Shown: positions 43,741 to 53,061 of the stretch, piece by piece | How the letters are laid out: each line of letters opens with the position of its first letter | Numbering within the stretch: the stretch's first letter is position 1 | Assembly (NCBI GenBank): GCA_938003835.1 | Contig: CALKXJ010000005.1 | Location: forward strand, 155,152 to 219,151 | Length of the DNA: 64,000 nucleotides | DNA from: an uncultured Bryobacteraceae bacterium | Lineage (GTDB): Bacteria > Acidobacteriota > Terriglobia > Bryobacterales > Bryobacteraceae | Direction of reading: 5' to 3' | Position numbers and translations under genes: made by a program | Notes under the pieces: model-generated | The model's input: only the letters and a program-made list of their open reading frames with translations | The model's database searches: none | Told to the model about the DNA's origin: nothing

Positions 43741-45057
43741 ATGTCTGGAATGCTGAAGCGACGGACATTCCTGTTGGCGGCGGGTGGCACGGGTATGGCC
43801 CGATCCGCAAGCGACCCACCCGCGCTGCTCGGCGGCGAGCCCGTGCGGCGCAAGCCCTTCCCCTCCTGGCCGCGGATCGGCGCCAAGGACGAGACCAACT
43901 GGATGGAGGCGCTCCGGGCGTGCAAGTGGTGGCGCCGCGAGGGGCACTGGGTCCAGGACTTCGAGAAGGCTTGGGGCGAGAAGCTCGGCGTCCGCCACGT
44001 GGTGGCGACCGCCAACGGCACCGGGGCGCTGATGGCGGCCATGAGCGCCCTCGAAATCGGCCCCAAGGACGAAGTCCTGACCACCCCCTATACCTTCATC
44101 GCCACCATCAACGCCATCCTGGCGCAGTATGCCCTGCCCGTCTTCGTCGATACCGACCGCGCCACGCACATGATCGACGCCACGAAGATCGAGGCGGCCA
44201 TCACGCCGCGCACCAGGGCGATCATGCCGGTGCACCTGGGCGGCAACATGGCCGACATGGACAAGATTCTCGAGGTCGCCCGGCGGCGTGGCATTGCCGT
44301 GATCGAAGACGCCTGCCAGGCGCACCTTTCGGCCTGGCGCGGCAAAGCCGCTGGGACGCTCGGCGAGCTCGGCTGCTTCAGCTTCCAGAAGTTCAAGAAC
44401 CTGCCCGGGGGCGAAGCCGGCGCCGTAGTGACCAACGACGAGAAGCTCTACCTGCACGCCTACGGCTTCCATTCCCATTACCGCACGCCGGGGGAGAATG
44501 CCCCGGATCTGTCCGTCTGCCGCAACGGCATCAATCTGCGCATGGCGGAGTTTCAGGCGGCGCTGCTCGTGGCGCAGATGGAGCGGCTCGAAGAGACCAC
44601 GCGGCGGCGCGAGGAGAACGCCGCACTGCTCGGCCGGCTGCTCGGCGAGATCCCCGGCATCGAGCCCGTCAAGCAGTATCCGGGCTGCACCCGCAACGGC
44701 TATCACCTCTACATGATGCGCTACGACGCGGAAGCCTTCGCCGGCCTGCCCCGCAGCCGGCTGATCGAGGCAATGCGCGCCGAAGGGATTCCGCTCGCCG
44801 AAGGCTACGGGCCGCTCAACCGCCACCCGTTTCTCGAAAACACGGCCCGCTCGCGAATGTTCCGCGCCATCTACTCCGAGCGGGAACTGGCCGGCTGGCG
44901 CGAGCGGAACCGCCACCTGCCCGCCAACGACCTGGTGACGCAAGAGTCGCTGTGGTTCTCCCAGAATGTCCTGCTGGGCGAGCAGCGCGACATGGAGGAC
45001 ATCGCCGCGGCGTTTGCCAAGGTCCGCCGGCACGCCGAAAAGCTCAAAGCAAGCTGA
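43741..45057 (+). CDS. DegT/DnrJ/EryC1/StrS-family aminotransferase with Tat-type signal
   Basis: A 438-residue PLP enzyme of the sugar aminotransferase family. TTPYTFIATINAILAQYALP, VIEDACQAH and the lysine in SFQKFKNLPGGEAGAVVTND are the PLP-binding elements. Most members are cytosolic, but this one begins with a twin-arginine signal (KRRTFLLAAGGTGM), so it may be periplasmic. It is the first gene of a four-gene run with sugar-acid-type enzymes, so a keto-sugar substrate is likely. The role is not certain. Confidence 0.85.
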   Translation: MSGMLKRRTFLLAAGGTGMARSASDPPALLGGEPVRRKPFPSWPRIGAKDETNWMEALRACKWWRREGHWVQDFEKAWGEKLGVRHVVATANGTGALMAAMSALEIGPKDEVLTTPYTFIATINAILAQYALPVFVDTDRATHMIDATKIEAAITPRTRAIMPVHLGGNMADMDKILEVARRRGIAVIEDACQAHLSAWRGKAAGTLGELGCFSFQKFKNLPGGEAGAVVTNDEKLYLHAYGFHSHYRTPGENAPDLSVCRNGINLRMAEFQAALLVAQMERLEETTRRREENAALLGRLLGEIPGIEPVKQYPGCTRNGYHLYMMRYDAEAFAGLPRSRLIEAMRAEGIPLAEGYGPLNRHPFLENTARSRMFRAIYSERELAGWRERNRHLPANDLVTQESLWFSQNVLLGEQRDMEDIAAAFAKVRRHAEKLKAS

Positions 45058-45078
45058 GGAGCCGGCAGGACGCCTGCC

Positions 45079-46284
45079 ATGCGACGAAGAGAGTTTCTTG
45101 CCACGCTCGCGCTCCCGGCGGCGGCCCGGCCCGAACGACGCCGGCCGCGCCTGGCGGCGCTCGTCACCACCTATCACGTCCGCTCGCACGCCGACAACAT
45201 CGTCACGCGGTTCCTCGAGGGTTACTGGATCAACGAAAAGTACAACCCGCCGCCGTGCGACATCGCTTCGCTCTACATGGACCAGATCCACCCGGCAGAT
45301 ATCGGCAAGCGCCTGTCGATGGCCTACGGTTTCCCCGTCGTGCCGACCATTCACGACGCGCTCACGCTCGGCACGGGGAAACTCGCCGTGGACGGCGTGC
45401 TGCTGGTGGCCGAGCACGGCAATTACCCGGTGAACGAGAAGCAGCAGACGCTCTACCCGCGCTACGAGTTCTATCAACAGATGGTGGAGGTCTTTCGCGA
45501 CTCCGCCCGTTCCGTACCGGTCTTCGTCGACAAGCACCTCTCCTATGACTGGACGAAAGCGAAGCGGATGTACGACCAGTCTCGGGAACTGGGCTTTCCC
45601 CTGATGGCGGGCTCCTCCGTCTCCGTCACGTTCCGCCGGCCGGAGCTCGACTTCCCGCTCGAGACCGAGTTCGAGGACGCCTTGGCCGTGGGGGGCGGCT
45701 GGGTGGCCGACGGGGGCGTCTTCCACGTGCTCGAGACGCTCCAGTGCTTCCTCGAGCGGCGCAAGGGCGGTGAAACGGGCGTGCGCGCGGTTCAGCGTCT
45801 GGAGGGCGAGGCTGCCTGGCGGGCGGCGCGCGAGGGGCTGTGGTCGCGCCCGCTGCTCGATGCTGCGCTCCGCGCGGGCGAACGCGTCGCAGCGGGACGG
45901 CCCGAGGAGGTCGTGAAGCACCCGGTGGTGTGCCTGCTCGAATACAACGACGGTTTCCGCGCGGCCGCGCTCATGCTGGGCGGCCTGGTCAACGAGTACC
46001 TGGCCGCCTTCCGCCTGAAGGGGCGGAGCGAGCCGGCGGCCACGCTTTGCTACATCCCGATCGAGAACTCGAATAACTTCAGCCCGCTGGTCGATTCGAT
46101 CGCGCGCATGATGCTCACGGGCAAGCGCGACTACCCGGTCGAGCGCACCCTGCTCACCACCGGCGCCCTCGCCTTCCTGATGGAATCGGCCTATCAGGGC
46201 GGCAAGCGGCTCGAAACGCCGGAGCTGAAGATCGCCTACCGAGCACCCAAGCAGTCCTACTTCGCCCGCGGCAGGGGGTCGTGA
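45079..46284 (+). CDS. Unknown exported protein of a Tat-signal family
   Basis: A 401-residue protein not recognised. A twin-arginine-like start (MRRREFLATLALPAAARPER) suggests export. The body has LAALVTTYHVRSHADNIVTR and EGYWINEKYNPPP near the N-terminus, VLLVAEHGNYPVNEKQQTLY in the middle, and PIENSNNFSPLVDSIARMM near the end. Repeated His, Asp and Glu residues suggest a hydrolase or metal enzyme, but there is no firm motif. It lies between the aminotransferase and the SMP-30 gene and overlaps the latter by TGATG, so it acts in the same pathway. Confidence 0.7.
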   Translation: MRRREFLATLALPAAARPERRRPRLAALVTTYHVRSHADNIVTRFLEGYWINEKYNPPPCDIASLYMDQIHPADIGKRLSMAYGFPVVPTIHDALTLGTGKLAVDGVLLVAEHGNYPVNEKQQTLYPRYEFYQQMVEVFRDSARSVPVFVDKHLSYDWTKAKRMYDQSRELGFPLMAGSSVSVTFRRPELDFPLETEFEDALAVGGGWVADGGVFHVLETLQCFLERRKGGETGVRAVQRLEGEAAWRAAREGLWSRPLLDAALRAGERVAAGRPEEVVKHPVVCLLEYNDGFRAAALMLGGLVNEYLAAFRLKGRSEPAATLCYIPIENSNNFSPLVDSIARMMLTGKRDYPVERTLLTTGALAFLMESAYQGGKRLETPELKIAYRAPKQSYFARGRGS

Positions 46285-47075
46285 TGGAGCGCGTCGCTAC
46301 CGGATTCCAGTTCACCGAAGGGCCGGTCTTCAGCCGGATCGGCTTCCTGCTGTTCAGCGACATTCCGGCCGAGCGCATCTACAAGCTCGAGCGGGGCGAC
46401 CTGAGCGTCTTCCGGGAGAATTCGCGCGGCGCCAACGGTCTCACGTTCGATCACCAGGGCCGGCTGCTCGCCTGCGAGGGCAAAGCCGGGCGCCTCACCC
46501 GCACGGAAAAGGACGGGGCGATCAGCGTGCTCGCTGACCGGTTCGAAGGCAAGAATCTCTGGGCGCCCAACGACCTGGTCTACGCCATCGACGGCTCGAT
46601 CTACTTCAGTGATCCGATGCCGCGCCAGGCGGCGCCCGATCCCGCCAGGACCGGCTTTTCGGCAGTCTACCAGATCACGCGGCGGGGCGAGGTGCGAGTG
46701 GCCACGCGCGAGCCCGCGCGCCCCAACGGCGTCGCCCTGAGCCCGAACCAGCTTGTGCTCTACGTCGCCGACAGCGGCGCCGACTGCATCCGGGCCTACG
46801 ACATCTCGGGCGATGGAGCGCTCTCGGGCGGCCGCATCGTGGCCCAGTGCCGGCGTCCGGATGGTCTCAAGACCGACGAGGCGGGCAACCTCTATGTCGC
46901 CGCCGAGGACGGCATCGCCGTCTTCTCGGCCGAGGGCAAGCTCCGGGAGACGATTCCCGTCCCCGAGCGGCCCAGCAATCTCAACTGGGGCCCTGGCTTC
47001 CAAGGTCTCTACATCACCGCCCGCACTTCCGTCTACTTTCTGCCGGGCCACGGACCGGGTACGCGCACGTATTGA
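46284..47075 (+). CDS. SMP-30/gluconolactonase-family protein (cytosolic)
   Basis: A 263-residue beta-propeller lactonase-like protein without a signal peptide, unlike the paralogue at 32105. Segments: TGFQFTEGPVFSRIGFLLFS, ANGLTFDHQGRLLACEG, APNDLVYAIDGSIYFSDP, RPNGVALSPNQLVLYVADS. Family members hydrolyse sugar lactones such as gluconolactone with a divalent metal. It is translationally coupled to the preceding unknown gene (TGATG). Confidence 0.88.
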   Translation: MERVATGFQFTEGPVFSRIGFLLFSDIPAERIYKLERGDLSVFRENSRGANGLTFDHQGRLLACEGKAGRLTRTEKDGAISVLADRFEGKNLWAPNDLVYAIDGSIYFSDPMPRQAAPDPARTGFSAVYQITRRGEVRVATREPARPNGVALSPNQLVLYVADSGADCIRAYDISGDGALSGGRIVAQCRRPDGLKTDEAGNLYVAAEDGIAVFSAEGKLRETIPVPERPSNLNWGPGFQGLYITARTSVYFLPGHGPGTRTY

Positions 47076-47107
47076 TACGATCGAGCAAGAAAGAGAGGAT
47101 GGAAACG

Positions 47108-48199
47108 ATGAAGCAGCGCAACGAGAATTCGCCCAGCCGGAGGAGTTTTCTGGCGTCGGCCGCCGTCGCCGCCTCAGCCGCCCACGCCACGCAGAAACGC
47201 CCGCTCGAGCCCCTGTCGCCGGGCATCAAGATCTCCCTGCAAATTCCGGCCGACTACACCGACGACGACCTGACCTTCGCCAAGCAGCTCGGCGTCGAAT
47301 ACGTGAGCATCCCCGGCCGCGCCGGCACTTACGAAATCTACGCCGAACACAAACGGCGCGTCGAAGCCGCCGGCCTGAAAGTGGCCAACATCGGCAACTC
47401 GGCTGTCCACAACATGCCGGAGGTCACCCTGAACCTGCCCGGGCGCGACGCCAAGATCGAGGAGTACAAGCAGTACCTGCGCAACCTGGCCAAGGCGGGT
47501 ATCTATTACACGACTTATGCCCACATGGGCAACGGCATCTGGAGCTCACAGCCCGAGACGACGCGCGGCGGAGCGCGGGCGCGCGCCTTCCGCCTGGAGA
47601 CGGCCAAGGGTTATTGGGCCGGCGCGGTGTTCGAGCCGCCGCTCTCGCACGGCAGAAAGTACACCGAACAGGAGCTCTGGGAAAACTACACCTACTTCAT
47701 CCGGCAGGTGGCGCCGGTCGCCGAGGAGGTCGGCGTGCGCATCGGCATTCACCCGGATGATCCGCCGGTGCTCGAGCTGGCCGGCATCCCGCGGCCGATC
47801 TTCGGCACCTTCGCCGGCTACATGCGCGCGCTCGAGATCGCCAACAGCCCCAATGTCGGCGTCTGCCTGTGCTGCGGCTGCTGGCTCGAGGGCGGCAAGG
47901 GGATGGGCAAGGATCTCATCGGCGCCATCCGGGAGTTTGCACGCCTGGGCAAGCTCTGGAAAGTCCACTTCCGCAACGTCAGCGCTCCGCTGCCCTACTT
48001 TGTGGAGACCTTCGTCGACAACGGTTATTTCGACATGAAGCAGGCCATGCGGGCGCTGGTGGAGGTCGACTTCCGCGGCATCCTCATTGCCGATCATGTG
48101 CCGCAGATGGTGGGGGACCGCCGCACGGGCTGGGCCTACAGCATCGGCTACATCAAGGCGCTGTACGACATGGCCCGCGACGAGCGGCGCCGGGCGTAA
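47108..48199 (+). CDS. Mannonate dehydratase (UxuA)-like protein with Tat-type signal
   Basis: A 363-residue TIM-barrel protein. Residues GVRIGIHPDDPPVLELAG, WKVHFRNVSAPLPYFVETF and LIADHVPQMVGDRRTG match UxuA, which dehydrates D-mannonate to 2-keto-3-deoxygluconate. It is shorter than E. coli UxuA and starts with a twin-arginine signal (SRRSFLASAAVAASAAHA), so it may work in the periplasm. The ATG at 47108 has GAGAGG at a suitable distance; one at 47099 is also open. It ends the operon. Confidence 0.82.
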   Translation: MKQRNENSPSRRSFLASAAVAASAAHATQKRPLEPLSPGIKISLQIPADYTDDDLTFAKQLGVEYVSIPGRAGTYEIYAEHKRRVEAAGLKVANIGNSAVHNMPEVTLNLPGRDAKIEEYKQYLRNLAKAGIYYTTYAHMGNGIWSSQPETTRGGARARAFRLETAKGYWAGAVFEPPLSHGRKYTEQELWENYTYFIRQVAPVAEEVGVRIGIHPDDPPVLELAGIPRPIFGTFAGYMRALEIANSPNVGVCLCCGCWLEGGKGMGKDLIGAIREFARLGKLWKVHFRNVSAPLPYFVETFVDNGYFDMKQAMRALVEVDFRGILIADHVPQMVGDRRTGWAYSIGYIKALYDMARDERRRA

Positions 48200-48220
48200 C
48201 CGGGAGGGGTTGACTCCGCG

Positions 48221-48236
48221 CTTCGCCCGCGCGAAG
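48221..48236. other. Hairpin in the leader of the RNA-binding protein gene
   Basis: CTTCGC-CCGC-GCGAAG forms a six-base-pair stem 22 bases after the UxuA-like stop. There is no T-run, so it is not a convincing terminator; it may be a 3' end stabiliser. The rest of the 150-base gap holds no other visible element. Confidence 0.35.
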
Positions 48237-48349
48237 ATGGTGCCGAAGAGCCGGTTCCGCCCCTGTGCGGGCCGGTGAGGAGACGACCAGCCCGGGAGTT
48301 TCTCCACGCGCCCTCTGCTCCAGAGAGAGCTCCTGGCAGGGAGGCTACC

Positions 48350-48679
48350 GTGAAGAAACTCTACGTTGGCAACTTGCCGTACCAGGCCACCGAGTCGCAA
48401 CTCGAGGCGTGGTTCCTCGAAGCGGGCATCACCTTAGAGGCCGTGACCATCATCCGGGATCGCTTTTCCGGCGAGTCGCGCGGTTTTGCCTTCGTCGAGA
48501 TCACCAGTGACGAAGAGGCGGGCCGGGCCATCGCCGCCTGCAACGGTCAGGACTTCCTCGGCCGGAACCTCGTGGTGAACGAAGCACGGCCGTTGCGCGA
48601 CCGGCCGCCCTCCGAGGCCCGGCGCGGAGGCCCGGAACGCCGGCGGGGAAGCGGAAGCGGCGGCAGGCCGCGCTATTAG
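48350..48679 (+). CDS. RRM RNA-binding protein
   Basis: A 109-residue protein: one RNA recognition motif with RNP2 (KLYVGNLPYQ) and RNP1 (SRGFAFVEI), then an Arg/Gly-rich tail (RRGGPERRRGSGSGGRPRY). These are cold-shock-like RNA chaperones common in cyanobacteria and acidobacteria. The GTG at 48350 follows GGGAGG and gives the canonical start MKKLYVGNLPY; the frame upstream is not conserved-looking. Confidence 0.9.
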   Translation: MKKLYVGNLPYQATESQLEAWFLEAGITLEAVTIIRDRFSGESRGFAFVEITSDEEAGRAIAACNGQDFLGRNLVVNEARPLRDRPPSEARRGGPERRRGSGSGGRPRY

Positions 48680-48685
48680 ACGCTC

Positions 48686-49996
48686 TCAGAGCCGCGGAAA
48701 CTTCGGATAGCGGCGCGGGTGTCTCTTGCGGCGCTGGTAGGCACGCGCCAGCTCCAGGTAGACTCCGAGATCGCGGTCCAGGTCCGCCTCGGTCCCGTCA
48801 AAGTAAAAGGAACGGATCGGCAGGCCGTCCAAGTCCCGGCTCAGGCGCGGGTAGATCGCTTCGCTCACGATGCCGTTCATGCAGGTGAACGGGCTGATGT
48901 CGACGATGCCGTCGACGCCGCGGCCGGCCAGGCAGATCGCCTTGCCGACATTGAGCACCATCTCGCCGAGCGCCCCCTTCGCCGGCAGATACGGCTCCGC
49001 CGCCCGGAGAATCTCCCCCACGGGAGGTTCCTCCTGTCCGGCGAAGTCTTCCCGGAACGGCTCGAGCAGGACATGCTCGTCCCGGCGCTGCACGCTGGTG
49101 CGGATCCACGCCTTGAAGCTCTCGGCAGAGATCTGTTTGCCCTGAAGCCGCAACTTGCGGAACTGCTCGGAGTTGGTGTACCAGATCCACTCGGTGATGT
49201 CGGAGACCCAGCACTCGGCGCCGTACTCCTCCAGGCGGCGTACCAGGTCGTCGTTGGAGAACGTGTTCAGGCGGCAGAAGATCTCCCCGACCACACCGAT
49301 CAGAGGCCGGTCCAAATCGCGCCGGGCGCGAATGGCGCGGAACCGCTCGCGCGCGCGCACCATCGCTTCGCGCATCGCTTCCAGTTGCACCCGTGGCTCG
49401 AGCGGGCTGTGCTCGATGGTGTTCGCCACGTCTTCCAGGCACTCCTCGTAAACCCGGTCGGTTTCGCCCTTCACCAGCTCGTGCGGCCGATAGATGAGCT
49501 GGAGCTTTTGCAGGATGTCGGCGGCCACCAGGGCTCGCCATTGCGTCCGGAAGAAGGGACGCGCCAGCGCGCCGAGGCCCTCGTAGCCGTTCTGGCTGGT
49601 GGGCGAGAGGATCCCGACCGAGCCGTAGCCGTTTTCGTCCAGCAGCCGGCGCAAGTACGGCGCGTACTGGCCGAAGCGGCAGGGGCCGTCCGAGGTGGGC
49701 ATGAAGAAGACCGTGCGCTCCGGTTCGGCCTCCGGCGAGGACAGGTACTTCATGAAGTCCCCGATGGTGACCTTGGCCGGATAACACTCGTCGCCGGAGG
49801 TGTAACGGGCGCCCAGCTCGCGCGTGCGCTCGTCGGAGGGCGGCGTCGGCTCGGCCTCCACGCCCAGAGCGCGGAAGCCGGCGGCGAACAGCCGCGCGCT
49901 GCCGGCCGCCATCGGAGGAATGAGGACCTTCTTGCCGACTAGAGGGTGGCCGCCTGCGCGCTCGGCCGGCTCACCTCGAGCTCCGAGTTGTAGCAT
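48686..49996 (-). CDS. Acyl-CoA dehydratase activase-related protein, C-terminal part (HgdB/DUF2229-like)
   Basis: A 436-residue protein. Segments GARYTSGDECYPAKVTIGDF, FMPTSDGPCRFGQYAPYLRR, VGEIFCRLNTFSNDDLVRRL and DISPFTCMNGIVSEAIYPRL, with conserved Cys, resemble 2-hydroxyacyl-CoA dehydratase subunits and the C-terminal half of the large BadF/BcrA-type activases. The ATG at 49996 follows AAGGGG and overlaps the upstream gene by 58 bases in another frame. In many bacteria these halves are one protein of about 1400 residues; here they are split. Confidence 0.75.
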   Translation of the reverse strand: MLQLGARGEPAERAGGHPLVGKKVLIPPMAAGSARLFAAGFRALGVEAEPTPPSDERTRELGARYTSGDECYPAKVTIGDFMKYLSSPEAEPERTVFFMPTSDGPCRFGQYAPYLRRLLDENGYGSVGILSPTSQNGYEGLGALARPFFRTQWRALVAADILQKLQLIYRPHELVKGETDRVYEECLEDVANTIEHSPLEPRVQLEAMREAMVRARERFRAIRARRDLDRPLIGVVGEIFCRLNTFSNDDLVRRLEEYGAECWVSDITEWIWYTNSEQFRKLRLQGKQISAESFKAWIRTSVQRRDEHVLLEPFREDFAGQEEPPVGEILRAAEPYLPAKGALGEMVLNVGKAICLAGRGVDGIVDISPFTCMNGIVSEAIYPRLSRDLDGLPIRSFYFDGTEADLDRDLGVYLELARAYQRRKRHPRRYPKFPRL

Positions 49997-52900
49997 CTGA
50001 GAATCCCCTTGCTGTCCAGGTAAGCCTCGCAGCGGGTCAGGTAGCCCGCGTCGTTGCCATGCCCGTCAAACTGGAGCACCAGCATGGGCGCTCCCGCCGT
50101 CTGCCGGGTGAAGTACTTGATGTAGGAGTCCGGACCGCACTTGAAGTTCGAGATATAGACCAGGTGAAGGTTCGGCCGCGACGCCACCAGCCGGGCCGCC
50201 TCGAGGATCTTGCGCCCCGAGCTCCAGTACATGTTCGGATGCAGGTCTTCGACGCGCTCGGCGCCCGTCACCAGAAAGTCCAGGGGAATGACGTTGGCGC
50301 CATAGAAGTTTCGCAGCTTGCGCGGGATGTCGCAGTTGATGTTGCGGTCGTAGATGTTGTAGCTGCGGCCCACCAGCACCAGGCCGGGCTCGCCCGTCCG
50401 CTCGAGAATCTCGAGCGCGCGCCGGCCGGCCTCGAGCAGCCGGCTCTGGAACTCACGCTGAGCCGCATAGGCGGCCTCCACTGCGCGGTCGCTCCGGCTG
50501 CGGCGCACGCCCAGCCGGGCGGCCACCTCGGCCAGCGCCCGCTTGACGTGCTCCGGCCCGAGGCTGAAATGCAGCGTGGGCGACAGGAACTTGTGCGCGT
50601 GCTCGGCCAGGCCCGGCGCCGCGCGCAGCACGAACGGCAGTGTCTGATTCCACGGACAGAAGTGCGCCACGCAGGAGGCCTCGTCGGCCGATTCGGCATC
50701 GAGCGCGTTGGGCACGAACAGGTAGTCCACCCCCAGCTCGGCCAGCAGCAGCCAGGCGTGCCCGTGCGCCACCTGCACCGGATAACAGGGCTGCGCCAGC
50801 GCCAGCTCCACACCCCTGGCGGCGATGCGCGCGTCGGTCGGCGGCGAGAGAGCGACCGCCGCACCGAGCTCCGTGAAATAGCGGTGCCAGAAGGGATAGC
50901 GCTCGAAGGTCGACATCGTGCGGGGCATGCCGACGTTGATCTTGCCCTCGACCCGCGCCGGAACGCCGCCTTTGGCCGAAGCGCCGGTGATCTCCTCGAG
51001 AACGCGGTCCCGGTAGGCCAGCAGGTCTTCGATGACCGGCTTCCGGCCCGTCTTCGCCGCCTTGCGATACCGGTCCGAGCACTTGTCGCCCCAGAAGCTC
51101 TTCTGGCCTTCGATGGTGAACTCCTTGATGTCGCAGTGGTTCGAGCAGGCCTTGCAGACGAAGTCGCGAGTGCGGATCGCCAGCCGGCTCAAATCGTAGC
51201 CGCGAAACCGCGTGGCGCCGCCGGTGGCCTGGTGCCACTGGCGCGCGATCAGCGCCATGCCGATCGCGCCCATGACGCCGTTATACGGAGGCACGGTGAT
51301 CTTCTTGCCCAGCAGCCCGGCGAAGGCGGCCGCCACGGCGTCGTTATAGGCCGTGCCGCCCTGGAAATAGATGACGTTGCCGATCCGCCGGCCCCGCACC
51401 ACGCGGTTCAAATAGTTGAGCGCGATCGAGTAGGCCAAACCGGCAAGCACGTCAGGGACCGTGTCGCCTTTGTGCAGGAACCCGGTAACGTCCCGCTCCA
51501 TGAAGACCGTGCAGCGCTCACCCAGCCGCGACGGCGCTTTGGAGGAAAGCGCCAGACGCGCGAACTCGTCCTTGATGCTGATGCCGAGCTTCTCGGCCTG
51601 CTCTTCGAGAAACGAACCCGTACCGGCGGCGCAGGCTTCGTTCATCGCGAAATCGACCACGACCCCGTTTTCAAGCGCGATGAACTTCGAATCCTGGCCG
51701 CCGATCTCGAAGATGGTGTCCACCATCTCGCCGCCGAGCGTCCGGCTGATATAAACAGCGCCCGTCTTGTGCGCCGTGATCTCGTCATGCACGGCGTCAG
51801 CACCGACGAACTCCCCGATGAGCTCGCGGCCGCTGCCCGTAGTCGCCACGCCGCAAATCGCCAGGCGGTGTCCCCAAAGCTCCTTGAGTTCGGTGAGTCC
51901 CTTCTGAACCGCCTCGATGGGTCGGCCCGCCGTCCGCAGGTAGATGTCGTGGATGACGCGCCCGTGCTCGTCCATGGCGACCAGATTCGTCGACACCGAG
52001 CCGACGTCGATGCCGAGATAGGCCGGAATGGGGCCGTCCCCCGGGGGCGGCTCGTAGCGGCGCACCAGCTCGCGCAACAGAACGACGTTTTCCATCGACA
52101 GCGGCTGAGTATCCACCGGCTTGCGTTCTGCGGCGTGCTGGCTCAGGCGGTGGATCTCGCGGAACGAGCGCTTCCGCGTCTCGGCCGCCTCGAGCATGGC
52201 CGTGCCGATGGCGGCGCACCAGGCGTAGGTCTCGGGCACGAAGAGTTCACCGTCGGCCAGCGAAAAGGCCTCCTTGAGCGCCGCCACCACTCCCGAGTTC
52301 TGCGAGACCGCGCCGATCAGCGCGACCGGCCGCGTCACCGGCCGGCCTTTGACGATGGCTGCCTTAAAGTTCCGCGCCACGGCGTCGCAGAGCCCGCGCA
52401 GGATTTCCGCCGGCGTGTAGCCCTTCTGCTGGGCGTGAATCATGTCGCTTTTGGCAAAGACCGAGCAGCGGCCGGCGATGTGCGCCGCCGTGCGCGCGGT
52501 GCGCACCACCTCGCCGATCTCTTCCACGGAAAAGCCCATGCGGAGCGCCTGCTGGTCGAGAAAGCTCCCGGTACCGGCGGCGCATTCCCCGCTGCGGTCG
52601 TAGTCGGCGATGCGCAGTTCCCCGCTGCGTGGGTCCGGCTCGAGGCGGATGTACTTGGAGCTTTCCCCGCCGATTTCGAACACCGTGCGGACCTCGGGAT
52701 GAAAGGCTGCCATCATCCGAGCGACGGCCTTGAACTCGTTCTCGAAGTAGATGCCGAGGATTTTGGCGATCGTGCGGCTGCCCGAGCCGGTGACGCGGAT
52801 TCCCTCGATGGAACGCTCCGGCACGGACTCGTAGAACTGCTGGAGCAGATCGTAGGTGGACTGGATGGGACTGCCGAGGATGCGCCGGTATTCCGAGAGC

Positions 52901-53061
52901 GCCAGCGGGCGCCAAGCGCCGCCCTCGCCCGGGGCTTCGATCAGGCGAAAGCGGGCGTCGCGCCGGCACAGGGCATCCAGCAGCGGCCGGTCCGCCGCCT
53001 CGCCCATAGCGGCGAGCTTGACACTGACGGCGCCGATGTCGAGCCCGATGTTAATGCCCAT
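49939..53061 (-). CDS. Acyl-CoA dehydratase activase with two BcrA/BadF ATPase domains and DUF2229
   Basis: A 1040-residue protein. Domain 1 (about 1-290) and domain 2 (about 345-600) are ASKHA ATPases: INIGLDIGAVSVKLAAMGE and AYLGIDVGSVSTNLVAMDE; each ends in an Fe-S cysteine motif (GECAAGTGSFLDQQ and EACAAGTGSFLEEQ). A Cys-rich linker (KACSNHCDIKEF) precedes a DUF2229 region. Activases of this class transfer electrons with ATP to 2-hydroxyacyl-CoA dehydratase or benzoyl-CoA reductase. The partner dehydratase is not in the window, and the target reaction is unknown. Its 3' end overlaps the next gene. Confidence 0.85.
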   Translation of the reverse strand: MGINIGLDIGAVSVKLAAMGEAADRPLLDALCRRDARFRLIEAPGEGGAWRPLALSEYRRILGSPIQSTYDLLQQFYESVPERSIEGIRVTGSGSRTIAKILGIYFENEFKAVARMMAAFHPEVRTVFEIGGESSKYIRLEPDPRSGELRIADYDRSGECAAGTGSFLDQQALRMGFSVEEIGEVVRTARTAAHIAGRCSVFAKSDMIHAQQKGYTPAEILRGLCDAVARNFKAAIVKGRPVTRPVALIGAVSQNSGVVAALKEAFSLADGELFVPETYAWCAAIGTAMLEAAETRKRSFREIHRLSQHAAERKPVDTQPLSMENVVLLRELVRRYEPPPGDGPIPAYLGIDVGSVSTNLVAMDEHGRVIHDIYLRTAGRPIEAVQKGLTELKELWGHRLAICGVATTGSGRELIGEFVGADAVHDEITAHKTGAVYISRTLGGEMVDTIFEIGGQDSKFIALENGVVVDFAMNEACAAGTGSFLEEQAEKLGISIKDEFARLALSSKAPSRLGERCTVFMERDVTGFLHKGDTVPDVLAGLAYSIALNYLNRVVRGRRIGNVIYFQGGTAYNDAVAAAFAGLLGKKITVPPYNGVMGAIGMALIARQWHQATGGATRFRGYDLSRLAIRTRDFVCKACSNHCDIKEFTIEGQKSFWGDKCSDRYRKAAKTGRKPVIEDLLAYRDRVLEEITGASAKGGVPARVEGKINVGMPRTMSTFERYPFWHRYFTELGAAVALSPPTDARIAARGVELALAQPCYPVQVAHGHAWLLLAELGVDYLFVPNALDAESADEASCVAHFCPWNQTLPFVLRAAPGLAEHAHKFLSPTLHFSLGPEHVKRALAEVAARLGVRRSRSDRAVEAAYAAQREFQSRLLEAGRRALEILERTGEPGLVLVGRSYNIYDRNINCDIPRKLRNFYGANVIPLDFLVTGAERVEDLHPNMYWSSGRKILEAARLVASRPNLHLVYISNFKCGPDSYIKYFTRQTAGAPMLVLQFDGHGNDAGYLTRCEAYLDSKGILRCYNSELEVSRPSAQAATL

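Noticed and set aside
43582..45921. 779-residue minus-strand open frame
   Set aside because: It covers the DegT and unknown Tat-type genes in antisense and runs through two good promoters.
48221..48236. Rho-independent terminator after the UxuA-like gene
   Set aside because: The stem is good but no T-run follows; kept only as a hairpin.
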